Shown one piece after another: positions 34,717 through 44,142 of a DNA stretch of 46,375 nt. Under the pieces are notes generated by a model that was not told the DNA's origin, made no database searches, and saw only the letters and a program-made list of their open reading frames with translations. Origin of the DNA: Butyrivibrio sp. (GTDB taxonomy: Bacteria; Bacillota; Clostridia; Lachnospirales; Lachnospiraceae); contig JAMPDT010000006.1 in assembly GCA_023665525.1 (NCBI GenBank), positions 1-46,375 on the forward strand, in the 5' to 3' direction. The position numbers were made by a program, and so were the translations under genes. The number at the start of each line of letters is the position of its first letter. Positions within the stretch are counted from its first letter, which is position 1.

Positions 34717-36225
34717 ATGAAGTTTGTAAAGAATTTAAGCAGAGCAGCGGCTCTGGCGGCAGTATGCATTATGCTGTTCGGAAGTATGTCCGCGCTTACG
34801 CTTGCGGGCGATGAGCCCTACGACACTTACAATTACAATTTCAGGGAGGACGCAATATATACTCCCTCCGCATATTCTCCGACCAAATCCATTACGGGCG
34901 TGGAGCTTACCTTTAACGGCGAGCCCCTCGGCAAGTTTGCCAATCCGCAGGATATATGCCGCTCAATGGACGACGGCAATTTCTACGTCGCGGACACGGG
35001 AAACAACCGTATCGTGGTATTTAACAGCGATATGACGGAGGTTATAAATATAATATCCTCCTTTGACAATAACGGAACGAACGACACTTTCAGCGCGCCC
35101 TACGGAGTATGCGTATCCGAGAAGGGGCAGATTTACGTAGCGGATTCGCAGAACAGAAGGATCGTCGTCCTTGAAAAAAACGGGGAGCTTGTGAGGATTG
35201 TTGACAATCCCGTTTCCCAAAGCCTTGAGGAGGGCTACGTATTTACGCCCCTTAAGGTAACGGTTGACTACGCCGACCGTATATACTGCATAGCGCAGAA
35301 TATGTTTGAGGGAATTATGGTATTCGAGAGCGACGGGAATTTTACGGGCTTCTTCGGTACCATAAGCGTAAAGCTTTCGGCGTGGGATAAATTTTGGAAA
35401 AGAATAGCGACCAAGGAGGAGCGTAAGAAGCAGAAGCTTTATATTCCTACCGAGTTTACGGGAATAGACGTGGACACGGACGGATTTATTTACGCCACCA
35501 ACGTGGACGCCGAGGGCGTTCAGGCGGTCAGGAGGCTTAACCCCAGAGGCGAGGACGTTATTAAGAAGGGCGAGAACAAAAACGTAGGCGGCGACCTGAT
35601 GATCGGAGGAACCAGCACCTACGCGGGAGCCTCTCAGATGACGGACGTCGTATACAGGGGCGACGGAATGTATTCCATGCTCGACCGCAAAAGAGGCAGG
35701 GTGTTCACCTATGACCATGAGGGAAATCTTCTTTATATTTTCGGAGGCTTGGGAACACAGACGGGAACCTTTAAGGTACCTGTCGCAATAGAGGCGATGG
35801 GAACCAAAATAGTGGTTCTCGACGCAAGCAACGAGTCAATTACGATTTTTGAGGAAACGGAATACGGGCGGCTTATAAACGAGGCGATCGCGCTCCGCTA
35901 CGACGGGGACGAGACGCAGGCGGTCGAGAAGTGGCGCGAGGTCCTTAAGCTCGACGAGAACAACGAGCTTGCGAACACGGGTATCGGCAAGGCGTACCTT
36001 ACCGCAGGAGAAAATAAGCTTGCGATGAAATACCTGAAGCTCGGAATGAACAGCGAGTATTACTCGATAGCGTTCAGAAGATACAGAAACGAGCTGCTCG
36101 AGAAGAACTTAAGCCTTATCCTTTCCGTTGCCGCCGTACTGATTGTGGGCTTGGTAGTATTCTTCCGTTTAAGGAAGCGAAAAAAGAATAAAAAGGCAGA
36201 GGAAGGGGGAATGAATGTTGGCTAA
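34717..36225 (+). CDS. Membrane-anchored NHL-repeat beta-propeller protein with TPR-like region
   Basis: The 502-residue product has a signal peptide, about residues 1-30, and several NHL repeats, such as FANPQDICRSMDDGNFYVAD, then GNNRIVVF, and FSAPYGVCVSEKGQIYVAD, then NRRIVVL, out to about residue 385. A TPR-like helical segment, ALRYDGDETQAVEKWREVLKLDENNEL, follows. A single membrane helix near residues 465-485 and a Lys-rich cytoplasmic tail come last. The propeller and TPR would thus sit outside the membrane, a good scaffold for protein or sugar binding. I chose the ATG at 34717, 7 bases after GGAGG, over the in-frame GTG at 34711. It overlaps the next gene by 11 bases. Function is unknown; scaffolding of a surface complex is inferred. 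Confidence 0.85.
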   Translation: MKFVKNLSRAAALAAVCIMLFGSMSALTLAGDEPYDTYNYNFREDAIYTPSAYSPTKSITGVELTFNGEPLGKFANPQDICRSMDDGNFYVADTGNNRIVVFNSDMTEVINIISSFDNNGTNDTFSAPYGVCVSEKGQIYVADSQNRRIVVLEKNGELVRIVDNPVSQSLEEGYVFTPLKVTVDYADRIYCIAQNMFEGIMVFESDGNFTGFFGTISVKLSAWDKFWKRIATKEERKKQKLYIPTEFTGIDVDTDGFIYATNVDAEGVQAVRRLNPRGEDVIKKGENKNVGGDLMIGGTSTYAGASQMTDVVYRGDGMYSMLDRKRGRVFTYDHEGNLLYIFGGLGTQTGTFKVPVAIEAMGTKIVVLDASNESITIFEETEYGRLINEAIALRYDGDETQAVEKWREVLKLDENNELANTGIGKAYLTAGENKLAMKYLKLGMNSEYYSIAFRRYRNELLEKNLSLILSVAAVLIVGLVVFFRLRKRKKNKKAEEGGMNVG

Positions 36226-36850
36226 ATTATTTTCCAAGGAAAAGTGGAGCTACTTTTGGTACACGATGACGCACCCCGCAGACGGCTTTTATTGGATTCG
36301 CCATAAGGAATACGGAAGCGTCGGAATAGCGCTGGTTATGGTTTTCCTTTTCTCGTTAAGCTTTTCAGTGAACCGTTTGTGCGCCAGCTTCGTCGTAAAC
36401 GAAACGGACCCGAGGACGGTAAATTCGCTTACGGAGCTTTTGGGCGTGGCGGTGCTGTTCCTGCTCATATGCGTGGGAAACTGGTCAATCACCTGCCTTA
36501 TGAACGGCGAAGGGAGATTTAAGGACATAATAATAGCCGTAGGCTACGGTCTTACTCCCGCAACGGTCGGAATTACGTTGGCGACGCTTATCAGTCAGAT
36601 AATAGCCGATAACGAGCAGGCGTTCTACGGCATAATTATGGGAATCGGAATCGCTTACGCGGTGATACTCATACTTATGGGAATTATGCAGATCCATAAT
36701 TACACGCTGGGCAAGACCCTGCTGACATTGATACTCACCTTTGTCGCGATGCTGATAATTATCTTTGTGGCGCTTTTGCTGTTCAGCTTGGTCGGTCAGG
36801 TAGTTACATTCATAAGAAGTATCTATCTCGAAATTGTATTTAGGACGTAA
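36215..36850 (+). CDS. Yip1-family multispan membrane protein
   Basis: The 211-residue product has a short amphipathic start (WSYFWYTMTHPADGFYWIRHKEYGS) and five hydrophobic helices, the layout of bacterial Yip1-domain proteins. The PADGFYWIRHKE segment is a typical opening for these. Its gene starts inside the NHL gene (11-base overlap), and DUF5696 follows 11 bases after its stop. Yip1 proteins elsewhere deal with membrane trafficking in eukaryotes; in bacteria their role is not established. Context makes it the integral-membrane part of an NHL-Yip1-DUF5696 trio. Confidence 0.8.
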   Translation: MLAKLFSKEKWSYFWYTMTHPADGFYWIRHKEYGSVGIALVMVFLFSLSFSVNRLCASFVVNETDPRTVNSLTELLGVAVLFLLICVGNWSITCLMNGEGRFKDIIIAVGYGLTPATVGITLATLISQIIADNEQAFYGIIMGIGIAYAVILILMGIMQIHNYTLGKTLLTLILTFVAMLIIIFVALLLFSLVGQVVTFIRSIYLEIVFRT

Positions 36851-36861
36851 GGAGGTCGGAA

Positions 36862-39486
36862 ATGAGTTCTTCAAAAAAAGACAAAAAAGACAAGAAAGTT
36901 CATCACTTCGGACTTCCCCACAAAATAATCCTCGCGGTGCTCGGGGTGGCAGTCGTTATAGTTGCCGCCGTGGTCATTTACAACACGGTCCACTATAAGC
37001 TTTACGACGGCTACAAGAAATACCTCACCGATTACGAGTACGAGGAAGGCTCGGAGTTTACTGCCAAATCCGAAAGCAAATCGGATGTGGAGGGAATGGT
37101 GCTGGTGGCTGAGAACGATATTCTCAAGCTCTATACCGACACCGAGACCGCAAACGTCGCGGTTTACGACAAAAGAAACGGAAAAATCACCTATTCAAAT
37201 CCCATTGACTTGGAAGATGATCCGATAGCGAACGAATCGAATAAGAACGACCTTAGATCGCAGCTTATTATCGACTACTACAATACCGCAAGAAATATGG
37301 GTACGTACGATTCTTACAGCAAGTCGGTTCAGGAGGGCAGATTTGAGGTTGAGTCCATCGAAAACGGCGTGAGGTACATATATACCATCGGAGATTTTTC
37401 GGAGGTATCGCTGGGCTTGGTTCCCAGGTTCATTACCAAGGAAAAGCTTGACGAGGTATGCGCAAATCTCAGCGACGTCAAGGGACGCTCGCTTGCAAAG
37501 CGTTACGAGTCCTTCAATGAGTCCAAGGGAATGTACGAGCTGAACCAGAATGCGCAGAACAGCTTCGTAATCATTCGGTCGATCGAGGAATATTTCATTG
37601 AGGCGGGCTGGACTGAGGAGGATTACGATGAGCAGGCGGAGCTTGCCGGAGAGGATGAGAACGAAACGATGTCCTTCGTAATTCCCGTCGAGTACAGGCT
37701 TGCGGACGACGGAATCAACGTATCCGTACCCGCGAAGGGCATACAGGAAAAGGGCGGCGGAAAGCTTTACAACATAAAGCTGCTCAGCTACTTCGGAGCG
37801 GCGGGAACGGATAAGGACGGCTACATTGTCGTTCCCAACGGCTCGGGCTCGCTGATCAACTACAACAACGGCAAGACTGCCGACGCGGTATATTCTCAGT
37901 ACGTATACGGACTCGATCCGCTTGTGGCAAACTATACTCAGCTCGGAACAACTCAGGACGCAAGGCTTCCGCTCTGCGCCATGTGCGAGGGCGACGAGGG
38001 TCTGCTGATGACGGTTGAGGACGGAGCGGCGACGGCTTACTTTACGGCGGGCGTGTCGGGCAAAAACAATTCGTACAACTATATGAATACGACCTTCGTT
38101 GTAAGAGGCTTCGACCTGCTTTCGATGTTCGGTACGACCGGCAACGAGGCGGACCTTCCCATACTCGAGGAGGATTTCTACGATGCGAATTACACCGTAA
38201 GATATACGATGCTTGACGATACGCACTCGGGCTATTCGGGAGTTGCCAACTATTACAGGGAAAGACTTGTAGCGGAGGGCGTGTTCACCGAAAAGACCGA
38301 GAGCGGAGATATTCCCTTCTATTACGATATAATCGGAGGAGCAAAGGCTACGTCCAGCTTTGTGGGAATACAGTATCTCAAGCAGCTTGAAATGACAACC
38401 TTCGACGAGGCAAAGCAGATTTCTCTCGACCTTAGCGACAAGGGCATAAAAAATCAGGTTATGAATTATCAGGGCTGGAGCAACGGAGGTTATTTTGCCG
38501 ATGTGTATGACAAGATAACCAAGCTCGGAAAGCTCGGAGGCAAGAAGGATCTGGAGGCGCTGAACGATTCGCTGGCGGCAGACGGCGGCACGCTCTTTGT
38601 GGACGTACCGTTCCAAAATGTCACGGACATCTCCAAGAGATACAAAAGCTCCAGCGAAAATTCGAGATACTATGCGGGCGGCTATGTAGCGCAGCTCGGA
38701 GTGCTCGGCTTTACCAATTACAGAACGACCTCAACGCTGGGTTATGACGAAAACATCACCAACCTGCTGTCGCCCAAGTTTTTGACAAGATATGTGGACG
38801 GCTTCATTGACGACGCAAAGGACATTGATGTTGACGGAATCTCTCTCAGGGATTTGGGCAATGTGCTTCATTCCGACAAAAAGAGAACGAACGTCATCGA
38901 CAGGGAGCAGGCTTTGGACATTGTGCTTGCGCAGTTTGAGAAGCTTAACGGACTTGACCGCGATATAATGGTAAGCGACGGAAACGCGTACACGTTCGCC
39001 TACGCCGACCATATTATCAACGCTCCGATTTCGCATAACAGCTTCAGCATAATAGACGAGGAGATCCCTCTCTACGAGATGGTAATCCACGGCTACATAA
39101 ATTACGCGGGCAAGCAGCTCAATTACCACGATGCTCCGAATACGAACGAAATTACGCTCAGAATGATTGAGTACGGCGCGTCCCCCCATTATCTTTTCAC
39201 ATGGGAAAGCGCATATGAAATGAAAGACACCGCGCTCAACAAATTCTACGCCACCAAGTATACCAACTGGAGCGACGATGCCGTTGAGATGTACAATACG
39301 GTTAATTCGGCTCTCAGCAAGGTATCGGGCGAAACGATAGTCGAGCACGAGATAATCCAAGAGGGCGTTAAGAAAATAACATACAGCAACGGCGCCGAGA
39401 TATATGTCAATTATACCTCCTCGGAGGTAAAGGTTGGCAGTGTAACGGTTCCCGCAGAAAGCTTCGCAGTGGAGGTGACTAAATAA
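36862..39486 (+). CDS. DUF5696 membrane-anchored extracytoplasmic protein
   Basis: The 874-residue product has a Lys-rich cytoplasmic start, one membrane helix (about residues 20-43, IILAVLGVAVVIVAAVVIYNT) and a very large outer domain. It matches my memory of DUF5696, a family often found by carbohydrate ABC transporters and without a described activity. The outer region has a beta-rich N-terminal half. The C-terminal half, from about residue 470, reads like a glycoside-hydrolase-type barrel (YYRERLVAEG, NYQGWSNGG, ISLRDLGNVLHS, IMVSDGNAYTFAYAD). The similarity is in style only. It could be an unrecognised glycosidase or a catalytically dead sugar-binding barrel. The stop overlaps the next permease start by one base. 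Confidence 0.85.
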   Translation: MSSSKKDKKDKKVHHFGLPHKIILAVLGVAVVIVAAVVIYNTVHYKLYDGYKKYLTDYEYEEGSEFTAKSESKSDVEGMVLVAENDILKLYTDTETANVAVYDKRNGKITYSNPIDLEDDPIANESNKNDLRSQLIIDYYNTARNMGTYDSYSKSVQEGRFEVESIENGVRYIYTIGDFSEVSLGLVPRFITKEKLDEVCANLSDVKGRSLAKRYESFNESKGMYELNQNAQNSFVIIRSIEEYFIEAGWTEEDYDEQAELAGEDENETMSFVIPVEYRLADDGINVSVPAKGIQEKGGGKLYNIKLLSYFGAAGTDKDGYIVVPNGSGSLINYNNGKTADAVYSQYVYGLDPLVANYTQLGTTQDARLPLCAMCEGDEGLLMTVEDGAATAYFTAGVSGKNNSYNYMNTTFVVRGFDLLSMFGTTGNEADLPILEEDFYDANYTVRYTMLDDTHSGYSGVANYYRERLVAEGVFTEKTESGDIPFYYDIIGGAKATSSFVGIQYLKQLEMTTFDEAKQISLDLSDKGIKNQVMNYQGWSNGGYFADVYDKITKLGKLGGKKDLEALNDSLAADGGTLFVDVPFQNVTDISKRYKSSSENSRYYAGGYVAQLGVLGFTNYRTTSTLGYDENITNLLSPKFLTRYVDGFIDDAKDIDVDGISLRDLGNVLHSDKKRTNVIDREQALDIVLAQFEKLNGLDRDIMVSDGNAYTFAYADHIINAPISHNSFSIIDEEIPLYEMVIHGYINYAGKQLNYHDAPNTNEITLRMIEYGASPHYLFTWESAYEMKDTALNKFYATKYTNWSDDAVEMYNTVNSALSKVSGETIVEHEIIQEGVKKITYSNGAEIYVNYTSSEVKVGSVTVPAESFAVEVTK

Positions 39487-40409
39487 TGAATAAGAAGAAA
39501 AAACACGGATTGTCACTGATACAGAAAAGAAATTTCAAGGGCTTCTTGTTTATACTGCCGTGGCTTATCGGCTTTATAGCCTTCTATGCCCGCGGGCTTA
39601 TTCAGAACATTCAGTTCTCCTTAAGTACGCTTACCGTTCCTGCAACGGGCGGCTACACGCTTGACTGGGTGGGCTTTGACAACTACGTTTACGCGTTCAG
39701 GGTCCACGGATCCTTCAAGCAGGTGCTTACAAGCTCCTTGGGCAATATGCTTATAGACGTGCCGTTAATCATCTTTTTCAGCTTGTTTATGGCGATTCTT
39801 CTTAACAAGAAGTTCAAGGGAAGGGGCATTGTCCGCGCGATATTCTTTATCCCCGTAATAATGGGAGCGGGAGCTATCACGGACGCGCTCGACCTTGCGC
39901 GTACAATGATGAGCGACGGTATCAATTCAAGCTCGGGAGAAATGTCGGAGGCTGCTGAGGCGGCGAGCGTCAGCATAGAATATTTCATAGAGCTGTTCAA
40001 GAGCTTGTCGCTGCCGGAGAAGCTGCTGGATTATGTCGTCGGCGCGGTATCGAGAGTTACCGAAATTATTTCCGCGTCGGGCGTACAGCTTATCATATTC
40101 ATTGCGGCGCTGCAGTCGATTCCCGGCTCGATGTACGAGGTTGCCAAGATTGAGGGCGCTACCGCCTACGAAACCTTTTGGAAGGTCACCTTCCCGATGG
40201 TTATGCCGCACATTATCACCAACTTCGTCTACACCGTGGTCGATAAGTTTGCGGACAGCGAGATAATCGAGCTGGCATACACAACCACGTTTGATAATTT
40301 CGACTACGGACTCGGTTCCGCGATGAGTATGGTGTCCACCGTGATTGTTTGTGTGGTTCTGTTTTTGGTAGTTGCTTTCATTCAGAAGCGGACCTTCTAT
40401 TACAACTAA
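39486..40409 (+). CDS. Carbohydrate ABC transporter permease, MalF/UgpA-type (pair 2)
   Basis: The 307-residue CUT1 subunit has six helices and the EAA loop YEVAKIEGATAYETFWKVTFPMVMP. Between about residues 140 and 185 it has a long polar insertion (SDGINSSSGEMSEAAEAASVS) between helices, longer than in pair 1, which could form an outer loop that meets a partner. It overlaps DUF5696 by one base and is 21 bases before its partner subunit. A second permease pair in one operon points to a second substrate or size class. Confidence 0.93.
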   Translation: MNKKKKHGLSLIQKRNFKGFLFILPWLIGFIAFYARGLIQNIQFSLSTLTVPATGGYTLDWVGFDNYVYAFRVHGSFKQVLTSSLGNMLIDVPLIIFFSLFMAILLNKKFKGRGIVRAIFFIPVIMGAGAITDALDLARTMMSDGINSSSGEMSEAAEAASVSIEYFIELFKSLSLPEKLLDYVVGAVSRVTEIISASGVQLIIFIAALQSIPGSMYEVAKIEGATAYETFWKVTFPMVMPHIITNFVYTVVDKFADSEIIELAYTTTFDNFDYGLGSAMSMVSTVIVCVVLFLVVAFIQKRTFYYN

Positions 40410-40430
40410 TATGGCGAAAGGAGCAGTAAG

Positions 40431-41447
40431 ATGAGTGATATTGCAAATCAGGAAACAAAGAAATTAACGTTAAAAGAAAAGCTTCACGCCATAAAGAATG
40501 ACCCCAAGACCAAGAACAGCGCAAGCGCGATGCTCAGAGGCACAAAGTCCTTCGGACTGGGCTTTGCCCAAGCGCTTATTATAATCGGTATCTGCTATGT
40601 CATTTTGGCGCCGATAATCGGCATACTTGTAAAATCCTTTATGACGAACAGCGATTCATATAACCCCATGGTTTATTTGATTCCTACGTCTCCGACGCTG
40701 GAGCGCTACAAAACGGTCATCGAATGCGTGGATTATTTCCCCACGATGGCAAAGGATTTGGCGTACACCATAGCGCTTATGGTTATTCAGGTATTTATGT
40801 GCTCCATGGTGGGATACGGCTTTGCCAGGTTCAGTTTTCCCGGCAAGAATATTTTGTTCGGGTGCGTGGTACTGATGATTGTCATACCGTCGCATTCGAT
40901 AATGCTACCCTTGTATATGACATTCCGTAACTTTAATCCGCTCGGGCTTGTTAAGCTTTTCAACAGCGGCAATACCGTCAACCTTATGGGAACGCCGATT
41001 CCCATGTTCATAATGACGTTCTTTGCGTGCGGATTAAGGTCGGGACTGTACATATATATATTTAATCAGTTCTTCAGAGGTCTTCCGAAAGAAATTGAGG
41101 AGGCGGCCTTTGTGGACGGCGCGGGAGTATGGTACACCTATTTCAGGATCATGCTCGTAAACGCCATGCCTTCTGTCATTACCGTAGCGGTATTTTCGCT
41201 GGTATGGCAGTACAATGATACCTTCTACGCAAACCTTTTCCAGATCAGTCCCGACATCGTGCTGAGTAAAAAAATCAGTACGCTTACGGCGACTATTGCA
41301 AATGAGTACAAGGTGCTTGACAGGGCGATTCAGCAGCTATATCTGGATGCCGGAATCGTTTTGATGATGATTCCCATAGTGATAATTTACCTTATACTTC
41401 AGAAACGGTTCGTAGAGGGCGTTGAACGAAGCGGAATCGTTGGTTAA
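40431..41447 (+). CDS. Carbohydrate ABC transporter permease, MalG-type (pair 2)
   Basis: The 338-residue CUT1 subunit starts with a longer cytoplasmic N-terminus than usual (about 50 residues, Lys-rich). It has six helices and an atypical EAA loop, EEAAFVDGAGVWYTYFRIMLVNAMP, where the conserved central residues are kept but the charged flanks differ. It ends LQKRFVEGVERSGIVG, the classic MalG tail. It partners the upstream subunit; the receptor is most likely the binding protein at 42682. No ATPase gene is linked. Confidence 0.94.
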   Translation: MSDIANQETKKLTLKEKLHAIKNDPKTKNSASAMLRGTKSFGLGFAQALIIIGICYVILAPIIGILVKSFMTNSDSYNPMVYLIPTSPTLERYKTVIECVDYFPTMAKDLAYTIALMVIQVFMCSMVGYGFARFSFPGKNILFGCVVLMIVIPSHSIMLPLYMTFRNFNPLGLVKLFNSGNTVNLMGTPIPMFIMTFFACGLRSGLYIYIFNQFFRGLPKEIEEAAFVDGAGVWYTYFRIMLVNAMPSVITVAVFSLVWQYNDTFYANLFQISPDIVLSKKISTLTATIANEYKVLDRAIQQLYLDAGIVLMMIPIVIIYLILQKRFVEGVERSGIVG

Positions 41448-41478
41448 ATCCGAACAAAGTTGAAGAGGAGGAAAGACT

Positions 41479-42651
41479 TTGAGAAAAACAAAATTACTCG
41501 CCTGCCTTATCGCGGGCGCGCTCGCGGTATCTCTTACCGCCTGCGGAAACTCGAGCAGCAGTAGCAGCTCAAAAAATGATGCGACAAAGGCAGAAACTCA
41601 GGCAGGCACCAACGCCCCCGAGGAAAATACCACTGCCGGCGGCGAAGAGAAGCCCGAAAAGTATGAGGCAAGCATTGATTTTGAGGACGGCAAGTTCGCC
41701 TTCGTAGAATCGTATCTTAAGCCTGCCGACGCTTCGGAGGTTGAGCTGTCAGTTGCCGATTTTAACGGCAGCAAGGCATTGAAGATTACCAACAAGGGAG
41801 GCAAATCCCCTTATGTCGGAATCGACGCCGCAAGTCTTTTGGGCGCAAAGATTGCCGATGTTGCGACGATACAGATGAGTATCGGAGCGGAATTTGCGGA
41901 CGGCAAATTCAGCGCCATTCAGGGACGTGCGTTCACATGGACGGGTGCCGATGAGATTACGGAAACGGAGTACGGCTGGTCCATATATTTGGAGAACAAG
42001 AACCCTGTCAGGGCAGCCTTTGACATTACGAAGGTTCCCTTCACCGCGGACAGCAAGAACATTTTGATTGTCGGTCTTAACCCCGCAAGCTCGGCTGACG
42101 CAGCGGCAGCGCAGGCGGCTACGATTTATATCGACGACATTGCTTTCCTTGACAAGGACGGCAAGGTTATCGAGGCTGACAGCGCGGCAGAGTTCGTCGC
42201 TCCCGACGGATTCGCAAAGGCTGAGAGAGATCCCAAGCTTTGGACTCTTTCAGATCCCGTAACGCTTGATGACTTCGCCGTAAGCAACGGCGCTTGGGCA
42301 CAGGCGGGAAGAGAGCTTACCGATGAGGAGAAGGCACTTTTCGTACCCGGCGCGGTTATTGAGGTTGCTTACAAGTGCGAAAGCCCCGTATGGATGGTAT
42401 GCGTAGGCTCGGAAGATTTTACAAAGTACAACGGCACCAACTCCACCTGGCAGCGCGTAGGAGCTGATGAGGGCAACGGATTTGCAACGACGGGTAATGT
42501 TGACGATGCCGGAACAATAGTTCAGTTTACCTATGAGCAGATAGTGGATCAGCTCGGAGACGACTGGCTCACCAAGCTTGCACAGCTTCAGTTGGAGGGT
42601 CAGGCAGACTGGGAAGTTTACAGCGTATCTATCGGTAAAAAGGCAGAATAA
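41479..42651 (+). CDS. Lipoprotein with one or two carbohydrate-binding-like beta-sandwiches
   Basis: The 390-residue product starts with TTG after GGAGG. It has lipobox LTAC (Cys22), a Ser/Asn then Thr/Glu-rich linker to about residue 60, a beta-sandwich (about 62-230) with FEDGKFAFVESYL, SKALKITNKGG and ATIYIDDIAFLDKDGKV, and a second beta-rich region (about 245-390). The first domain has the strand order of galactose-binding-like CBMs, such as CBM11, CBM27 or CBM4_9; I cannot choose among them. There is no catalytic motif. It lies between permease pair 2 and its binding protein. It may capture mannan chains at the surface and hand products to the receptor. Function is inferred from fold and place. 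Confidence 0.75.
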   Translation: MRKTKLLACLIAGALAVSLTACGNSSSSSSSKNDATKAETQAGTNAPEENTTAGGEEKPEKYEASIDFEDGKFAFVESYLKPADASEVELSVADFNGSKALKITNKGGKSPYVGIDAASLLGAKIADVATIQMSIGAEFADGKFSAIQGRAFTWTGADEITETEYGWSIYLENKNPVRAAFDITKVPFTADSKNILIVGLNPASSADAAAAQAATIYIDDIAFLDKDGKVIEADSAAEFVAPDGFAKAERDPKLWTLSDPVTLDDFAVSNGAWAQAGRELTDEEKALFVPGAVIEVAYKCESPVWMVCVGSEDFTKYNGTNSTWQRVGADEGNGFATTGNVDDAGTIVQFTYEQIVDQLGDDWLTKLAQLQLEGQADWEVYSVSIGKKAE

Positions 42652-42681
42652 TTCGGATTACGATAAAAGAAAGGAGAAGCA

Positions 42682-44130
42682 ATGAGGAATTTAAAGAAAT
42701 TTTTAGCGCTCGGACTTGCCGCAGCTATGACAGTATCCGTTGTTGCCTGCGGAGATTCGTCTTCAAGCGGTTCGGATAAGGGAACACAGGCAGGAACCGA
42801 GGGAAACGCAGAGAATCCTACCAACGGAGGACAGTCAAGCGGAGATAAGAGGGAGATTCTTATCGGTTCATGGTGGGTACAGTATTACGACAGCACGCAC
42901 ACCAGCCTTGAGGACGATCCCTCATACACCGGCGATGTTGCCGCAGAGCTTAAGTTCGAGAACGTAAAGAAGATCGAGGACACGTACAACGTAACCTTTA
43001 AGTGGGTAAACCTTACATACGAAGGAACAAAAGAGTCCATTAACAACTCAATACTTGCAGGAAGCCCCGACTGCGACATCTACCTTGTAGATACGGGTAT
43101 GGCAATTCCCGCGCAGGTAAACGGACTTGCAATGGATATGAAGGAGGTTCTTCCCGCTGACAGCGACCTTCTTTCCGATCAGGTTCTCAATAAGTACATG
43201 GATCTCAGCGACGGCAAGGCATGCATTATCAAGAGAGTTGAGGCTCAGTCCGTTGTAGAGGCAACCTATCCCCTTGCCTTCAACAAGCAGATGCTTGACG
43301 CTGCCAACCTTGAGGATCCCCGCGAGCTTTACGAGAAGGGCGAGTGGACATGGGATAAGTTTAAGGAGTACTTAAAGGTGCTCACGAAGGATACCGACGG
43401 CGACGGCGCGATTGACCAGTACGGCTTTGCGGGCTATGTGCCGGAGACCTTCGAGGCTCTTATGTTCAGCAACGGAACCAACATTGCGGCTACGGGTACG
43501 GAGAACCTTTCAAGCTCCGAGGTTGCGGAGGCGCTTCAGTTTACGCAGGATCTTTTCTACAATGACGGCTATGCATTCCCTTATGAGAATGATTCCGACA
43601 AGATGAGAAACAAGTACCGTGACGGAAACATTGCTTTCTGGCCCTCGGCTTGCTGGATTGCGGCAAACAACAAGGACTACGATACCTCCAGCCCCGAGAC
43701 GAACCTCCAGTTCGATACGGTATACTGCCATTGGCCCGTAGGACCTTCGGGAAATCAGGAGACCAACTATGAAAAGAACCTTACCTCCGGCGAGTTCTAT
43801 ATCATTCCCGCAGGTGTTAAGGATCCCGAGCTTGTGTACAACGTGCTTCTCAGCATGTGGAACTGGTTTGACGGAGATATATCAATCCGTGACTCCAGAG
43901 AGACCCTTTCATGGTGGTACGGCTCTACCGCTAAGGACGAAACTCTCCAGGTAGAGAACTTTGACGTAATGTTTGAAATGGGATCAAGGGACGTAATGGA
44001 TCTTTGGCAGAGCTTCGGCTTCTACTATGACTTTGACAGCCTTGTAGCAGGTGAAATGACGCCCGCACAGTTCCAGGAAACCTTCAAGCAGCAGGTACAG
44101 GACGGACTTGACGCAATTTACAAAAATTAA
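42682..44130 (+). CDS. Family 1 extracellular solute-binding lipoprotein (pair 2 receptor)
   Basis: The 482-residue product has lipobox VVAC (Cys23), a Ser/Gly/Thr linker and a complete family 1 sugar-binding fold. Visible segments are ILIGSWWVQYYDS, DTYNVTFKWVNL, DCDIYLVDTGM, WTWDKFKEYLKVLTKDTDGDG and FAGYVPETFEALMFSNGTN, with many exposed Trp and Tyr that suit sugar stacking. It lies 30 bases after the CBM-like lipoprotein gene and downstream of permease pair 2, so it is the probable receptor of that transporter. Unlike the 997-residue receptor it is of normal size and lipid anchored. An imperfect hairpin right after its stop may protect its mRNA. Confidence 0.93.
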   Translation: MRNLKKFLALGLAAAMTVSVVACGDSSSSGSDKGTQAGTEGNAENPTNGGQSSGDKREILIGSWWVQYYDSTHTSLEDDPSYTGDVAAELKFENVKKIEDTYNVTFKWVNLTYEGTKESINNSILAGSPDCDIYLVDTGMAIPAQVNGLAMDMKEVLPADSDLLSDQVLNKYMDLSDGKACIIKRVEAQSVVEATYPLAFNKQMLDAANLEDPRELYEKGEWTWDKFKEYLKVLTKDTDGDGAIDQYGFAGYVPETFEALMFSNGTNIAATGTENLSSSEVAEALQFTQDLFYNDGYAFPYENDSDKMRNKYRDGNIAFWPSACWIAANNKDYDTSSPETNLQFDTVYCHWPVGPSGNQETNYEKNLTSGEFYIIPAGVKDPELVYNVLLSMWNWFDGDISIRDSRETLSWWYGSTAKDETLQVENFDVMFEMGSRDVMDLWQSFGFYYDFDSLVAGEMTPAQFQETFKQQVQDGLDAIYKN

Positions 44131-44142
44131 TTGACAGTCTTT

